Shown in pieces: positions 1-6,067 of a DNA stretch of 7,428 bases. The DNA is from Candidatus Omnitrophota bacterium (GTDB lineage: Bacteria; Ratteibacteria; UBA8468; MWAK01). The notes under the pieces are model-generated. The model saw only the letters and a list, made by a program, of their open reading frames with translations, had not been told where the DNA came from and did no database searches. Position 1 is the first letter of the stretch; every line of letters starts with the position of its first letter. Location: NCBI GenBank assembly GCA_026387085.1, contig JAPLMK010000087.1:1-7428 (forward strand), read 5' to 3'. Position numbers and translations under genes: made by a program.

Positions 1-916
1 CACTGATGAGTGGTTCCAGGACGGTTTCCAGATTATCAAGATTGGCGGAAACGATTGGTAAAGAATCAGGATAACTCTGGCGGTAGGCATCATTCAGGTA
101 ACAGACGACCGGTTTCCCGGAAGCCATTGCCTCCAGGGCAAATATCCCAAATGTACCGAGCAGGAGTTGGTCGATAACAATATCGGCTTCATTTATTATT
201 GACCGGACCTTTTCGTGGGGCACCCTTGATAAGAGACAAAAGTCAAAATCATGTTTTAGTTTAAGATTTTCAATTGCCCTTAAGATATATTCCGGCCCTT
301 TGACCAGCTGGAATGAAGGAACATGGATTATCAGGGGCCTTGTTTTAGCCGGGGACGGAAAGGAGGGCGGGTACTGGCTTGTATCGATAGCCTGGGGCAG
401 CAGGATGACTTTTTTAAAAAAACCCTGAAGGTACGATTTTAATTCTAAATCGGCCACAAGGGCGGTCGGGATAATTTTAGCAACCCTTCTTATCCGGGCC
501 ATTCTCCGCCGCTCCCTTTTTAAGTTTAAAGTAAGAGACCGGGACAGGAATTGGTTTTTTTTAAATGCCTGGCTGTATAAACGGATGTCGGTGCCCCAAT
601 AATGCATTAACATCTTCCGGCCGGCCATTTTTAAAAGAAAAAGGTCCTTGTTTCCGGGAAGAAAGGTCTGTCCTGAGTAAAAATGTAAAATATCACAGCG
701 GCGGGAAAGATTGAGGAAGGTCTTGAAAATTGTCCGTCCCCGGGCCGGCCATTTCTGGTGGCGGTCTAATAGCCCCGGGGAACTGCCGGGATAAGCAAAA
801 AAACTGCTACGGTAAATCAGGGCGTCGGCTTTCCAGCCGTGCTGGCGCAGTCCCGCGACCAGTGTTTCTGTCTGGTTGGCGATATTTGTCGGGAGGTGAA
901 GGACCTGAAGGCTCAT
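1..916 (-). CDS. GT4-type glycosyltransferase, C-terminus cut by window edge
   Basis: This reads open for 305 codons from an ATG at 916-914 to the left edge without a stop, so only the C-terminal end is missing. The N-terminal part (MSLQVLHLPTNIANQ) looks like the first Rossmann strand of a GT-B glycosyltransferase. Near residue 105 is MHYWGTDIR, typical of this group. The C-terminal nucleotide-sugar domain shows IIHVPSFQLVKGPEYILRAI and then DQLLLGTFGIFALEAMASGK followed by PVV, the GT4 donor-site motif. The first Glu of the usual EX7E pair is replaced by Gly, while the second Glu (LEAMA) is kept. The start is set by an ATGA overlap with the stop of the upstream acetyltransferase, which implies translational coupling; no strong ribosome binding site is visible. 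No signal peptide or membrane segment is seen, so it probably works at the cytoplasmic face of the membrane. Donor and acceptor are unknown. It is inferred to be the sugar-transfer step of this surface-glycan operon. Confidence 0.88.
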   Translation of the reverse strand, partial: MSLQVLHLPTNIANQTETLVAGLRQHGWKADALIYRSSFFAYPGSSPGLLDRHQKWPARGRTIFKTFLNLSRRCDILHFYSGQTFLPGNKDLFLLKMAGRKMLMHYWGTDIRLYSQAFKKNQFLSRSLTLNLKRERRRMARIRRVAKIIPTALVADLELKSYLQGFFKKVILLPQAIDTSQYPPSFPSPAKTRPLIIHVPSFQLVKGPEYILRAIENLKLKHDFDFCLLSRVPHEKVRSIINEADIVIDQLLLGTFGIFALEAMASGKPVVCYLNDAYRQSYPDSLPIVSANLDNLETVLEPLIS

Positions 917-1446
917 CCGCGCTTTTTTAGTTTTCGGGCCGGAACGCCTGCCCAGGTTTCTAGGTTTGGAATATCACCGGTTACAACGGCTCCGGCGCCA
1001 ATGATCGCGCCCTTACCAATTTTTACGCCGGGTAGGATGATTGAACCGCAACCGATATCCGCGCCGTCTCCGATGGTTACGGGTGCAAATTTAAGACCGG
1101 TCGTGATGATGGGCCGGTCAATCCGGTCGGCTAAATGTTGCGAGGTTATAATTGTGACCATCGGTCCGATACCGACCGATTCTCCGATGAAGAGCCCTCC
1201 GGCGGCATGGAGGAAGCAGTTTTGGCCGATCCAGGTGTTGGAATCAATCGTAAACCGGTTTTGATGGTAACCTTTAATAATGGTATTGTGGCCGAAATAG
1301 ACATTATTTCCGATTTCAATATTTTCCGGGTGAAATACTAAAACGCCCGGTTCAAAGATGACGTTTTGGCCAATTTTTCGAAATTGCGATGGTTTAAATC
1401 GGCCATCCCCGTGGCTCGAGAATACTTGGGCCGGTTTTGTATTCAT
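913..1446 (-). CDS. Left-handed beta-helix acetyltransferase (WbbJ/LacA-like O-acetyltransferase)
   Basis: The 177-residue protein is built from hexapeptide repeats (IEIGNNVYFG, WIGQNCFL, GLFIGESVGIGP, VTIGDGADIGCGS, VKIGKGAIIGAGAVV), the hallmark of left-handed beta-helix acyltransferases that use acetyl-CoA. TIITSQH ends in His104, at the place of the catalytic His of maltose/galactoside O-acetyltransferases. The C-terminal WAGVPARKLKK is the usual family ending. The length fits a single-domain enzyme. The start is supported by GGAGG five bases upstream (1452-1456). It follows the epimerase after a 63-bp gap and overlaps the glycosyltransferase start by four bases (ATGA). I infer acetylation of a hydroxyl on a sugar nucleotide or nascent glycan. 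An N-acetyl or serine-type activity cannot be excluded from sequence. Confidence 0.88.
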   Translation of the reverse strand: MNTKPAQVFSSHGDGRFKPSQFRKIGQNVIFEPGVLVFHPENIEIGNNVYFGHNTIIKGYHQNRFTIDSNTWIGQNCFLHAAGGLFIGESVGIGPMVTIITSQHLADRIDRPIITTGLKFAPVTIGDGADIGCGSIILPGVKIGKGAIIGAGAVVTGDIPNLETWAGVPARKLKKRG

Positions 1447-1451
1447 TTGCG

Positions 1452-1456
1452 CCTCC
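1452..1456 (-). promoter_or_regulatory. Ribosome binding site of the second acetyltransferase
   Basis: GGAGG on the minus strand lies five bases before the ATG at 1446-1444. It fixes this start and shows that, unlike the other downstream genes in the operon, this one has independent initiation after a 63-bp gap. No convincing promoter was found in that gap. Confidence 0.7.
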
Positions 1457-1509
1457 GGTCAGAATTTAATTGGTTTTTATCCGCAATATGTTATTTTTCA
1501 GGTTTTGCT

Positions 1510-2478
1510 TTAAATTTCGCGGCGCCGGTACCAATCAACCGTCTTTTTGATGCCTTCTTCAAACCGGACCATCGGTGTAAATCCGAGTAATTTTTCGGCT
1601 TTGGAGGCATCGCCTTGATGTTTGCGCACATCGCCGGGCCTTTCGCTGCGGTGTTCAATCTCGCCCCGGTAGTTCATTTCCCGGCAGATGGTTTTAATAA
1701 GTTTTGCAATACTTATCTGTTGACCGGAAGCAAGGTTGAAGACCTCGCCCCGGGACTTTTTATTTTGATAAATCTTAATTGTGCCGGCAACCGTGTCCCC
1801 GACAAAAATAAAGTCCCGGGTTTGCTTGCCGTCACCATAAATAATGGGTTTTTCTCCCCGCATGATTCGCGTGATGGTAATCGGTATAACGCCGGCATAA
1901 CTTCCTTCATTCTGGCGGGGCCCGTAATTATTGAAGGGGCGGACAAGGGCCATATCGATGCCGAAAGTCCGGTAATAAGAATAGACCAGGACGTCGGATG
2001 ATAATTTGCTGGCGGCGTATGGCGTGTGACAGAGGAGCGGATGGTTTTCATCCATCGGTGTATACCGGGCCGAACCATAGACCTCGGACGAGGAATAGGC
2101 GACCAGGGTAATCGGCCGCGCGGCCTGCCTTATGATTTCACATATATTCTGCGTCATTTTTACGTTCTGCGTAAAACACCAGTCCGGCTTTAAAAGCGAA
2201 ACTTCAAGCGGGACGACCGCCAAGTGAAAAATAACCTCAATCCGGTGCCGGTCGATTATTTTTTTAATCGCGGCCGGGTTGGTGACATCGATTTCGGCAA
2301 AGAGAAAATTTTTGCGCGTCCGGCTGATTGCCTGGAGATTAGATTTTTTCCCCAGGAAGAGGTTGTCAACCGCTACCAATTTTGCCACGGACTGTTCGAT
2401 TAATTGGTCGCACAGGTGGCTGCCGATAAAGCCCGCTCCACCCGTAACCAGCACATTTTTATTCCGTAATGAAAGCAT
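1510..2478 (-). CDS. NAD-dependent nucleotide-sugar epimerase/dehydratase (extended SDR)
   Basis: The 322-residue protein has all landmarks of an extended short-chain dehydrogenase acting on sugar nucleotides. VLVTGGAGFIGSHL carries the NAD-binding Gly13-x-x-Gly16-x-x-Gly19, and Asp38 at the end of the second strand points to NAD rather than NADP. SSSEVYG (Ser129-Gly135) supplies the catalytic Ser. PYAASK holds the Tyr154/Lys158 pair. RPFNNYGPRQ and GDGKQTRDFIFVGDTV form the substrate lobe. Serine-Glu (SSE) replaces the Thr-Asp-Glu of RmlB-type 4,6-dehydratases and resembles UDP-glucuronate decarboxylases, 4-epimerases and LegB-like dehydratases, so I do not fix the reaction. HLAV-VP replaces the usual HLAA. 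The start lies one base after the aminotransferase stop, with AAGGA (2485-2489) upstream inside that gene, so the two are co-translated. It is inferred to provide or epimerise the keto-sugar nucleotide for the operon. Confidence 0.9.
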   Translation of the reverse strand: MLSLRNKNVLVTGGAGFIGSHLCDQLIEQSVAKLVAVDNLFLGKKSNLQAISRTRKNFLFAEIDVTNPAAIKKIIDRHRIEVIFHLAVVPLEVSLLKPDWCFTQNVKMTQNICEIIRQAARPITLVAYSSSEVYGSARYTPMDENHPLLCHTPYAASKLSSDVLVYSYYRTFGIDMALVRPFNNYGPRQNEGSYAGVIPITITRIMRGEKPIIYGDGKQTRDFIFVGDTVAGTIKIYQNKKSRGEVFNLASGQQISIAKLIKTICREMNYRGEIEHRSERPGDVRKHQGDASKAEKLLGFTPMVRFEEGIKKTVDWYRRREI

Positions 2479-2479
2479 C

Positions 2480-3235
2480 CTATTTCCTTTTTACCTGACG
2501 GTAAATATGTTCTTTCAGTTTGTGGGCCACGGTCTTAACGTCATTTTCCGCTAATCCGGGGTAGAGGGGCAAAGCCAAAGAATGCCGATAAAGGTAAAGA
2601 GAGCGCGGGCAGCGGTCGGTGCTGTGGTATACGGGCTGAATGCAGGCCGAATAGGTTCCGATCTGGGTTTCGACGCCTTCTTCCCGGAGAGAGAGGATTA
2701 ACTTGTTCCGGTCGATGGCCGGTTTCAGGACAACCGCGTAAGTTTGGTAAACATGGAAAGCCGCTTTTGGGTGAAACGGAACGGTCAGATACGGGCACTC
2801 TTTTAAAAGAGTGTCGTAAATTTTTACCAGCGCCAACCGTCGTTTAGTAAGAGAGGGGTATCGTTTAAGCTGGGCGATGACAATCGCCGCATTAATATCT
2901 GAGAGTTTATAGTTATAACCGAGGGAACGGAAAGAAGGGATTTCAAATTTATGTTGCCTCTGATAGGCCGGTTTAATGCCAAAACAGGAGAGAGACCTTA
3001 CGCGGTCGGCGTATTTCTGATTATTGGTCAGGACTGCGCCGCCTTCTCCGCAGGTGATATTTTTTCGGGCGTGGAATGAGACGGCAGCAATATCGCCGAT
3101 GGAGCCGGCCGGTAAATTTCTGTAACCGGCGCCCAGGGCGCAGGCCGCATCTTCAATAACCTTGAGCCGGTGCGCTTGGGCTATTTTCATGATCGGGTCC
3201 ATATCCGCGGTCTGGCCAAAAGCATGGACGACCAT
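2480..3235 (-). CDS. C-terminal fragment of the split aminotransferase
   Basis: This is the 251-residue frame that opens after the A8 run, with a possible internal ATG at 3235-3233 (Met124 of the full protein). It carries the catalytic Asp152 and Lys181 of the joined protein and the whole small domain. No ribosome binding site precedes the internal ATG (the upstream bases are CCAAAGCCATC), so independent initiation looks unlikely. It is best taken as the rest of one gene rather than a separate gene. The TAG stop is one base from the next ATG. Confidence 0.75.
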   Translation of the reverse strand: MVVHAFGQTADMDPIMKIAQAHRLKVIEDAACALGAGYRNLPAGSIGDIAAVSFHARKNITCGEGGAVLTNNQKYADRVRSLSCFGIKPAYQRQHKFEIPSFRSLGYNYKLSDINAAIVIAQLKRYPSLTKRRLALVKIYDTLLKECPYLTVPFHPKAAFHVYQTYAVVLKPAIDRNKLILSLREEGVETQIGTYSACIQPVYHSTDRCPRSLYLYRHSLALPLYPGLAENDVKTVAHKLKEHIYRQVKRK

Positions 3236-3603
3236 GATGGCTTTGGTTTTCGGGGTGATTTTTTTTCGATTTGTTCCGGGTCAAGATTGTAAGTTTCGAG
3301 TTTTACGTCGACGAATCTTGGTTTTGCGCCGCAGTACATTACCGCGTGAGCGGAAGCCGGAAAGGTATAATCTGAAACCAGCACTTCATCGCCCGGTTTT
3401 ATCCCGACGGCAAGAAGGGCAAGGTGGAGGCCTGCGGTGCAGCTACTGACCGGAACGGCATGCCTGGTTTTCGTGAAAAGTTTGAGATTTTCAGCCAGTT
3501 CGCTATTTTTAGGACCCTGACCGGCGACCCAGCCGGAAGCAAGAGTTTTTTTAATTTCTTCAATCTCCTCTTTGCCGAAATACGGTCGGTTTAAAAAAAT
3601 CAT
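3187..3603 (-). CDS. N-terminal fragment of the split aminotransferase
   Basis: This is the 138-residue frame as written. The first 115 residues are the aminotransferase N-terminus, ending DPEQIEKK. The last 23 residues after the A8 run (starting SPRKPKPS) are out of frame and resemble nothing in the family. It ends at a TGA at 3189-3187. It contains the TAGL cofactor-phosphate segment but lacks the PLP lysine and the stacking Asp, so it cannot be catalytic alone. Confidence 0.75.
   Translation of the reverse strand: MIFLNRPYFGKEEIEEIKKTLASGWVAGQGPKNSELAENLKLFTKTRHAVPVSSCTAGLHLALLAVGIKPGDEVLVSDYTFPASAHAVMYCGAKPRFVDVKLETYNLDPEQIEKKSPRKPKPSWSSMLLARPRIWTRS
3259..3266 (-). other. A8 homopolymer at the frameshift; in-frame A_AAA_AAA heptamer
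   Basis: On the coding strand the run reads GAA AAA AAA followed by TCA. The last seven bases of it, in the zero frame, are A AAA AAA, the classic -1 slippery heptamer. A one-base backward slip gives EKK-ITPKTKAIMVV, which is the family sequence. Transcriptional slippage to A9 would do the same. No clear downstream stem or upstream Shine-Dalgarno-like stimulator was found, so an assembly or sequencing miscount of the homopolymer is at least as likely. Confidence 0.7.
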
Positions 3604-4229
3604 TTTTTAGGAACCGGTTTTTCTCTGATGCGTCGGTACTCTTTTTTGGAAATGGAGGTAAATTTATGGCAGGATTCGCATTTCATTCTGACCGTTACTT
3701 CTTTTTCTGCGGCGGTTTTTAACCGGTGGCCGCATTTACAAACAAAACCAATAATCCGGCCGGGGTTTCCTACGACCAGAGCATGGTCCGGAACATCTTT
3801 AGTTATGACGGAGCCGGCGCCGACCATGGCATACTTTCCCACGGTATTTCCGCAGATGGTGACGGAGCCGGCGCCAAGAGAAGCCCCCTTTTTGATCAGG
3901 GTAGGCACTATTTGCCAGTTTTTATGGAAAGACCTGGGATAGAGGTCATTGGTAAAGATTGCATGCGGGCCGATGAAGACATCGTCTTCAATCGTCACTC
4001 CCCGGTAGACAGATACCCCGTTTTGGATTTTGACATTATTGCCGATTTTGACCTGGCAATCAATATAAACTCCCTTGCCCAGGGAGCAATTTTTGCCGAC
4101 AACACAATCTACCCGAAGCTGGGTTAAGTTCCAGATTTTTGTTCCCCGGCCGATTTTAGCATTGGCAAAGACCTCAGCCGTAGGGTGGATGTAGGTTTCA
4201 TTCTTAAAATTTTTCCCGTAAAGGGACAT
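3600..4229 (-). CDS. WbpD/WlbB-like sugar-nucleotide N-acetyltransferase with C-terminal zinc-knuckle tail
   Basis: The 209-residue protein is a left-handed beta-helix acyltransferase. The order YIHPTAEVF, VKIQNGVSVYRGVTIEDDVF, IGPHAIFTNDLYPRS, GASLGAGSVTICGNTVGKYA, VGAGSVITKDVPDHALVVGN closely follows WbpD/WlbB enzymes, which N-acetylate a 3-amino-sugar nucleotide using acetyl-CoA. Asn94 in FTN matches the conserved active-site Asn of that family. After the helix comes a tail with Cys164-x-Cys166 and Cys184-x-x-Cys187, a probable zinc-binding knuckle absent from minimal WbpD. The last residues are basic (RRIREKPVPKK). It is the first gene of the operon, with a strong AAGGAGG six bases before the ATG and a promoter upstream. 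It overlaps the aminotransferase start by four bases, which fits amination followed directly by N-acetylation. The sugar is not proven, and no WbpB-type dehydrogenase is nearby. Confidence 0.88.
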   Translation of the reverse strand: MSLYGKNFKNETYIHPTAEVFANAKIGRGTKIWNLTQLRVDCVVGKNCSLGKGVYIDCQVKIGNNVKIQNGVSVYRGVTIEDDVFIGPHAIFTNDLYPRSFHKNWQIVPTLIKKGASLGAGSVTICGNTVGKYAMVGAGSVITKDVPDHALVVGNPGRIIGFVCKCGHRLKTAAEKEVTVRMKCESCHKFTSISKKEYRRIREKPVPKK

Positions 4230-4235
4230 TTCTAA

Positions 4236-4242
4236 CCTCCTT
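4236..4242 (-). promoter_or_regulatory. Strong ribosome binding site of the operon's first gene
   Basis: AAGGAGG on the minus strand lies six bases before the ATG at 4229-4227. It is a near-perfect anti-16S match at good spacing and fixes the start of the N-acetyltransferase. Confidence 0.8.
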
Positions 4243-4286
4243 CAAGATGTTGATTATGCGGTTGGCGCAATTAAGTTTCCATGAAA

Positions 4287-4316
4287 AGTATATCTCTTTC
4301 TTGTTCATTCCGTCAA
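4287..4316 (-). promoter_or_regulatory. Putative sigma70-type promoter of the surface-sugar operon
   Basis: On the minus strand TTGACG (4311-4316) matches the -35 consensus at five of six positions, and TATACT (4287-4292) matches the -10 consensus at five of six. The spacer is 18 bases. Transcription should start near 4280, giving a leader of about 50 bases before the N-acetyltransferase ATG. It lies in the 133-bp gap after the antiporter stop. No rho-independent terminator for the antiporter was seen in that gap, so read-through from upstream is also possible. Confidence 0.6.
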
Positions 4317-4362
4317 AACATTAGGGGCGACCGTATCTTTCCGTAACGATATATTTGGCGGG

Positions 4363-5949
4363 TCAGGTGTTTGAACGTACCGGCAGGTCCGGCAGGATAT
4401 CCTTCAGGAGGATAAGGCCGACGTAAATATCGCCCTCGTCGGTTGCCTCCAGCACCGGGAAAGCATAGCAGCCGCAGCCCCGGAAGACCTCAATCGCCTT
4501 TTCCACCGGTTCGTCGCGGTAGAGCACCGGTATGTCCGCGGAAAGCAGGTCAGCGGCGATGACCAGGTGGTCCAGTTCCTCGCTGAGAATTAGGTCGCGC
4601 AATTCAGAGAGCCGCAGCACTCCCCGGTAGATGCCTTTCTTATCCACCACCGGGTAGACGGAAATTTCCAGGCCCCGGATATGTGTCATGATGGAGAAGA
4701 GCGGTTCGTCGATTTTCAGGGGTTGGAAGTCAAGGTTAAGGTACTCCTCCAAGTCGCGGTAATCTTCCCGGTGCCTGGAGCCGGGGAACAGGAAGAGCCG
4801 GCTGGCGATCGGCCCCAGAAAAGTGGTCAAGATAGAGATGAGGATGATGTAGCCCAGAAGGACCGGAGTCAAGAGACCGGCTTCATATCCGATGATGGCG
4901 GTGGCCAGGGTGCTGGAAAGGTGGGGCGTGGTGGCGAAACCGAAGCCGAATGATTCTCTGGCTCCGAACTTTTCCCTGCGGGCGATTAAATATCCGGAGA
5001 TTGTTTTTACGGCCAGCAGGAGCAGGAGCATGCCGGTAAAGTAGGCCCAGTTGAAGCCGTGCTGGAAAATGCGCAGGTCTGTTTCCACGCCCGCCATCAG
5101 GAAGAAGATGGGAACGAATATTCCGGAGGAGAGAAAGTCAATGTTTTGGATAACCCGGCGGTCAATTCGCAGGTTGGCCAGGGCGATGCCGGACAGAAAG
5201 GCAGCGATGATAACCTGGACTTTCAGCCCGGCCGCCAGCCAGACAATCGCCAGAATTGCGGCAATCAGGATTCGGCTCTGGTCTTCGACGGAAATTTTTC
5301 GGACACCGGGGTGGCTGACTGCTTTGCGGGCAAAGAACGGGAGCCCGTAGAGGACGAGAAAGATGAAGGCGGTGATGCCAATTCCCATGGTCAAGAAAAG
5401 GATAATGTCGGGTTTTTTGACATAGAAGATGAAGAGCGAGACCAGGAAGAGGCAGACAATTTCCGCCAGCAGCGTTCCGCCGGCCAGGCCGGAGACGAAC
5501 GTGCGCACGTGGCGGGAACTCCGGTAGGAAAATTCGTGCAGGAAAGGCACCACGACTTCCAGCGATGAAGAGGTGAAGATGGCGCCGAAAAGAAAGACCA
5601 TTCCGATTGTTGTCCCGGGTTGTGCCGGGAACAGGAAAAGGAAAAGGCCCATCACGATTCCGGTTGCCAGTCCGTTGAAAAGAAAGATGTTAAATACAGC
5701 GTGTTGGTTTTTTTGAATTTGGGGTTTTTTTATCTTTAGTCCCATGGAGAACATCAGGAGGATGAGGCCCAGGTGATAGAGATAACGAAGCGGCTCTGTT
5801 TCCCGAATAAGGTTTGCGCCGCTGGGACCCAGAATCAGCCCGCTCAGAACGTAGATGGAGAGGGTTGGCAGCTGCAGGAGTTTTGCCAGGGGCCGGGCCA
5901 AGAGCATGATAACCAGCGCGGCCAGAAGGAAGAGAAGGGTTGGGTCCAT
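4363..5949 (-). CDS. Kef/CPA2-type cation:proton antiporter with C-terminal CBS-domain pair
   Basis: The 528-residue protein has about a dozen hydrophobic segments in residues 1-390 and a soluble tail. The start (MDPTLLFLLAALVIMLLARP), SIYVLSGLILGPSGANLI, and LGLILLMFSMGLKIK are typical CPA2 sodium/potassium:proton exchangers of the inner membrane. Lys315 in LLAVKTISGYLIA sits where the conserved TM10 Lys lies. The ion-binding helix normally holds Asp-Asp or Asn-Asp; here it reads GGTLLAEIVCLF, with Ala162-Glu163. The tail (about 410-520) is two CBS-like units, including ISVYPVVDKKGIYRGVLRLS and YRDEPVEKAIEVFRGCGCY, in place of the RCK/TrkA-N domain of KefB/C. This suggests nucleotide control of transport (inference). 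The ATG has no visible ribosome binding site. A TAG lies in frame a short way upstream with no other start between, and a palindromic repeat ends 13 bases before the ATG. The substrate ion is unknown. Confidence 0.87.
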   Translation of the reverse strand: MDPTLLFLLAALVIMLLARPLAKLLQLPTLSIYVLSGLILGPSGANLIRETEPLRYLYHLGLILLMFSMGLKIKKPQIQKNQHAVFNIFLFNGLATGIVMGLFLFLFPAQPGTTIGMVFLFGAIFTSSSLEVVVPFLHEFSYRSSRHVRTFVSGLAGGTLLAEIVCLFLVSLFIFYVKKPDIILFLTMGIGITAFIFLVLYGLPFFARKAVSHPGVRKISVEDQSRILIAAILAIVWLAAGLKVQVIIAAFLSGIALANLRIDRRVIQNIDFLSSGIFVPIFFLMAGVETDLRIFQHGFNWAYFTGMLLLLLAVKTISGYLIARREKFGARESFGFGFATTPHLSSTLATAIIGYEAGLLTPVLLGYIILISILTTFLGPIASRLFLFPGSRHREDYRDLEEYLNLDFQPLKIDEPLFSIMTHIRGLEISVYPVVDKKGIYRGVLRLSELRDLILSEELDHLVIAADLLSADIPVLYRDEPVEKAIEVFRGCGCYAFPVLEATDEGDIYVGLILLKDILPDLPVRSNT

Positions 5950-5962
5950 ATAATTTCGGTTT

Positions 5963-5994
5963 GGATTCCCGATCTAAACATTCGGGAATGACAA
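5963..5994. repeat. Short palindromic repeat, copy 1 (GGATTCCCGA...TCGGGAATGACAA)
   Basis: ATTCCCGA (5965-5972) and TCGGGAAT (5982-5989) form a perfect 8-bp stem around a 9-base loop, flanked by GG on the left and GACAA on the right. The ATTCCC...GGGAAT arms recall the dRS3-type repeats known from Neisseria and similar intergenic repeats elsewhere; that kinship is from memory. It sits between leuS and the antiporter. There is no T-run after it on the minus strand, so it is not a standard terminator, though the stem could still protect the leuS transcript end. Confidence 0.75.
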
Positions 5995-6002
5995 GTTAAT
6001 AT

Positions 6003-6067
6003 GGATTCCCGCTAACTATCCGCCTTCGCGTAAAGCTACGGCGCGACACAGTCTGCGGGAATGACAA
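6003..6067. repeat. Palindromic repeat, copy 2, with 42-base interior; overlaps the leuS 3' end
   Basis: GGATTCCCGC (6003-6012) and GCGGGAATGACAA (6055-6067) repeat the ends of copy 1 eight bases away, but here the 8-bp arms enclose 42 bases (6013-6054). The interior has a weak inner pairing of CGCC (6021-6024) with GGCG (6040-6043). The right half is translated as the end of leuS, whose stop lies at 6036-6038 inside the repeat. The two copies share arm and flank sequence but not the interior, which suggests one family of small mobile or recombining repeats. Confidence 0.75.

Larger units (their letters stand above)
2480..3603 (-). pseudogene. DegT/DnrJ/EryC1 sugar aminotransferase interrupted by a one-base frameshift
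   Basis: Read with one base added in the A8 run at 3259-3266, this gives a complete 374-residue PLP-dependent sugar aminotransferase, the normal size for the family. N-terminal features include SGWVAGQGPKNSELAENL and the cofactor-phosphate segment SSCTAGLHLALLA (about 53-65). Then come EDAACALGAGY with Asp152, which pairs with the PLP ring nitrogen, and SFHARKNITCGEGGAVLTN with Lys181, the Schiff-base lysine. These enzymes transfer an amino group from glutamate to a keto-sugar nucleotide in the cytoplasm. The ATG at 3603-3601 overlaps the stop of the upstream N-acetyltransferase (ATGA), which supports WbpE/WlbC-like amination followed by acetylation by the neighbour. Both halves show intact family conservation right up to the break, with no second lesion. 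A homopolymer sequencing error, recoding or a very recent mutation is therefore more likely than an old pseudogene. As written, neither half would be active alone. Confidence 0.85.

Noticed and set aside
839..1264. Plus-strand 141-codon frame opposite the acetyltransferase
   Set aside because: Its repeated Pro-Ile motifs are the complement of the hexapeptide repeats on the minus strand.
1447..1509. Possible promoter in the 63-bp gap between the epimerase and the second acetyltransferase
   Set aside because: The gap is A/T-rich with a TTGCGG, but no -10 box lies at a suitable distance.
4204..4308. A 34-codon minus-strand frame starting MNKKEIYFSWKLN and overlapping the N-acetyltransferase start
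   Set aside because: Its ATG lies between the -35 and -10 boxes of the proposed promoter, so it would not be on that transcript. It has no spaced ribosome binding site and runs out of frame into the next gene.
4681..5568. Plus-strand frames opposite the antiporter
   Set aside because: The translations are low-complexity Gln/Glu/Gly/Asp-rich or Arg-rich, as expected opposite a hydrophobic membrane protein, and have no start signals.
5965..5989. Hairpin in repeat copy 1 as a rho-independent terminator of leuS
   Set aside because: The stem is perfect, but the minus-strand bases after it lack a T-run, and the same arms occur in copy 2 as part of a repeat. Some effect on transcript ends is still possible.
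5950..6002. Promoter for the antiporter upstream of its ATG
   Set aside because: TTGTCA is present at the edge of repeat copy 1, but no matching -10 box follows at 16-18 bases.
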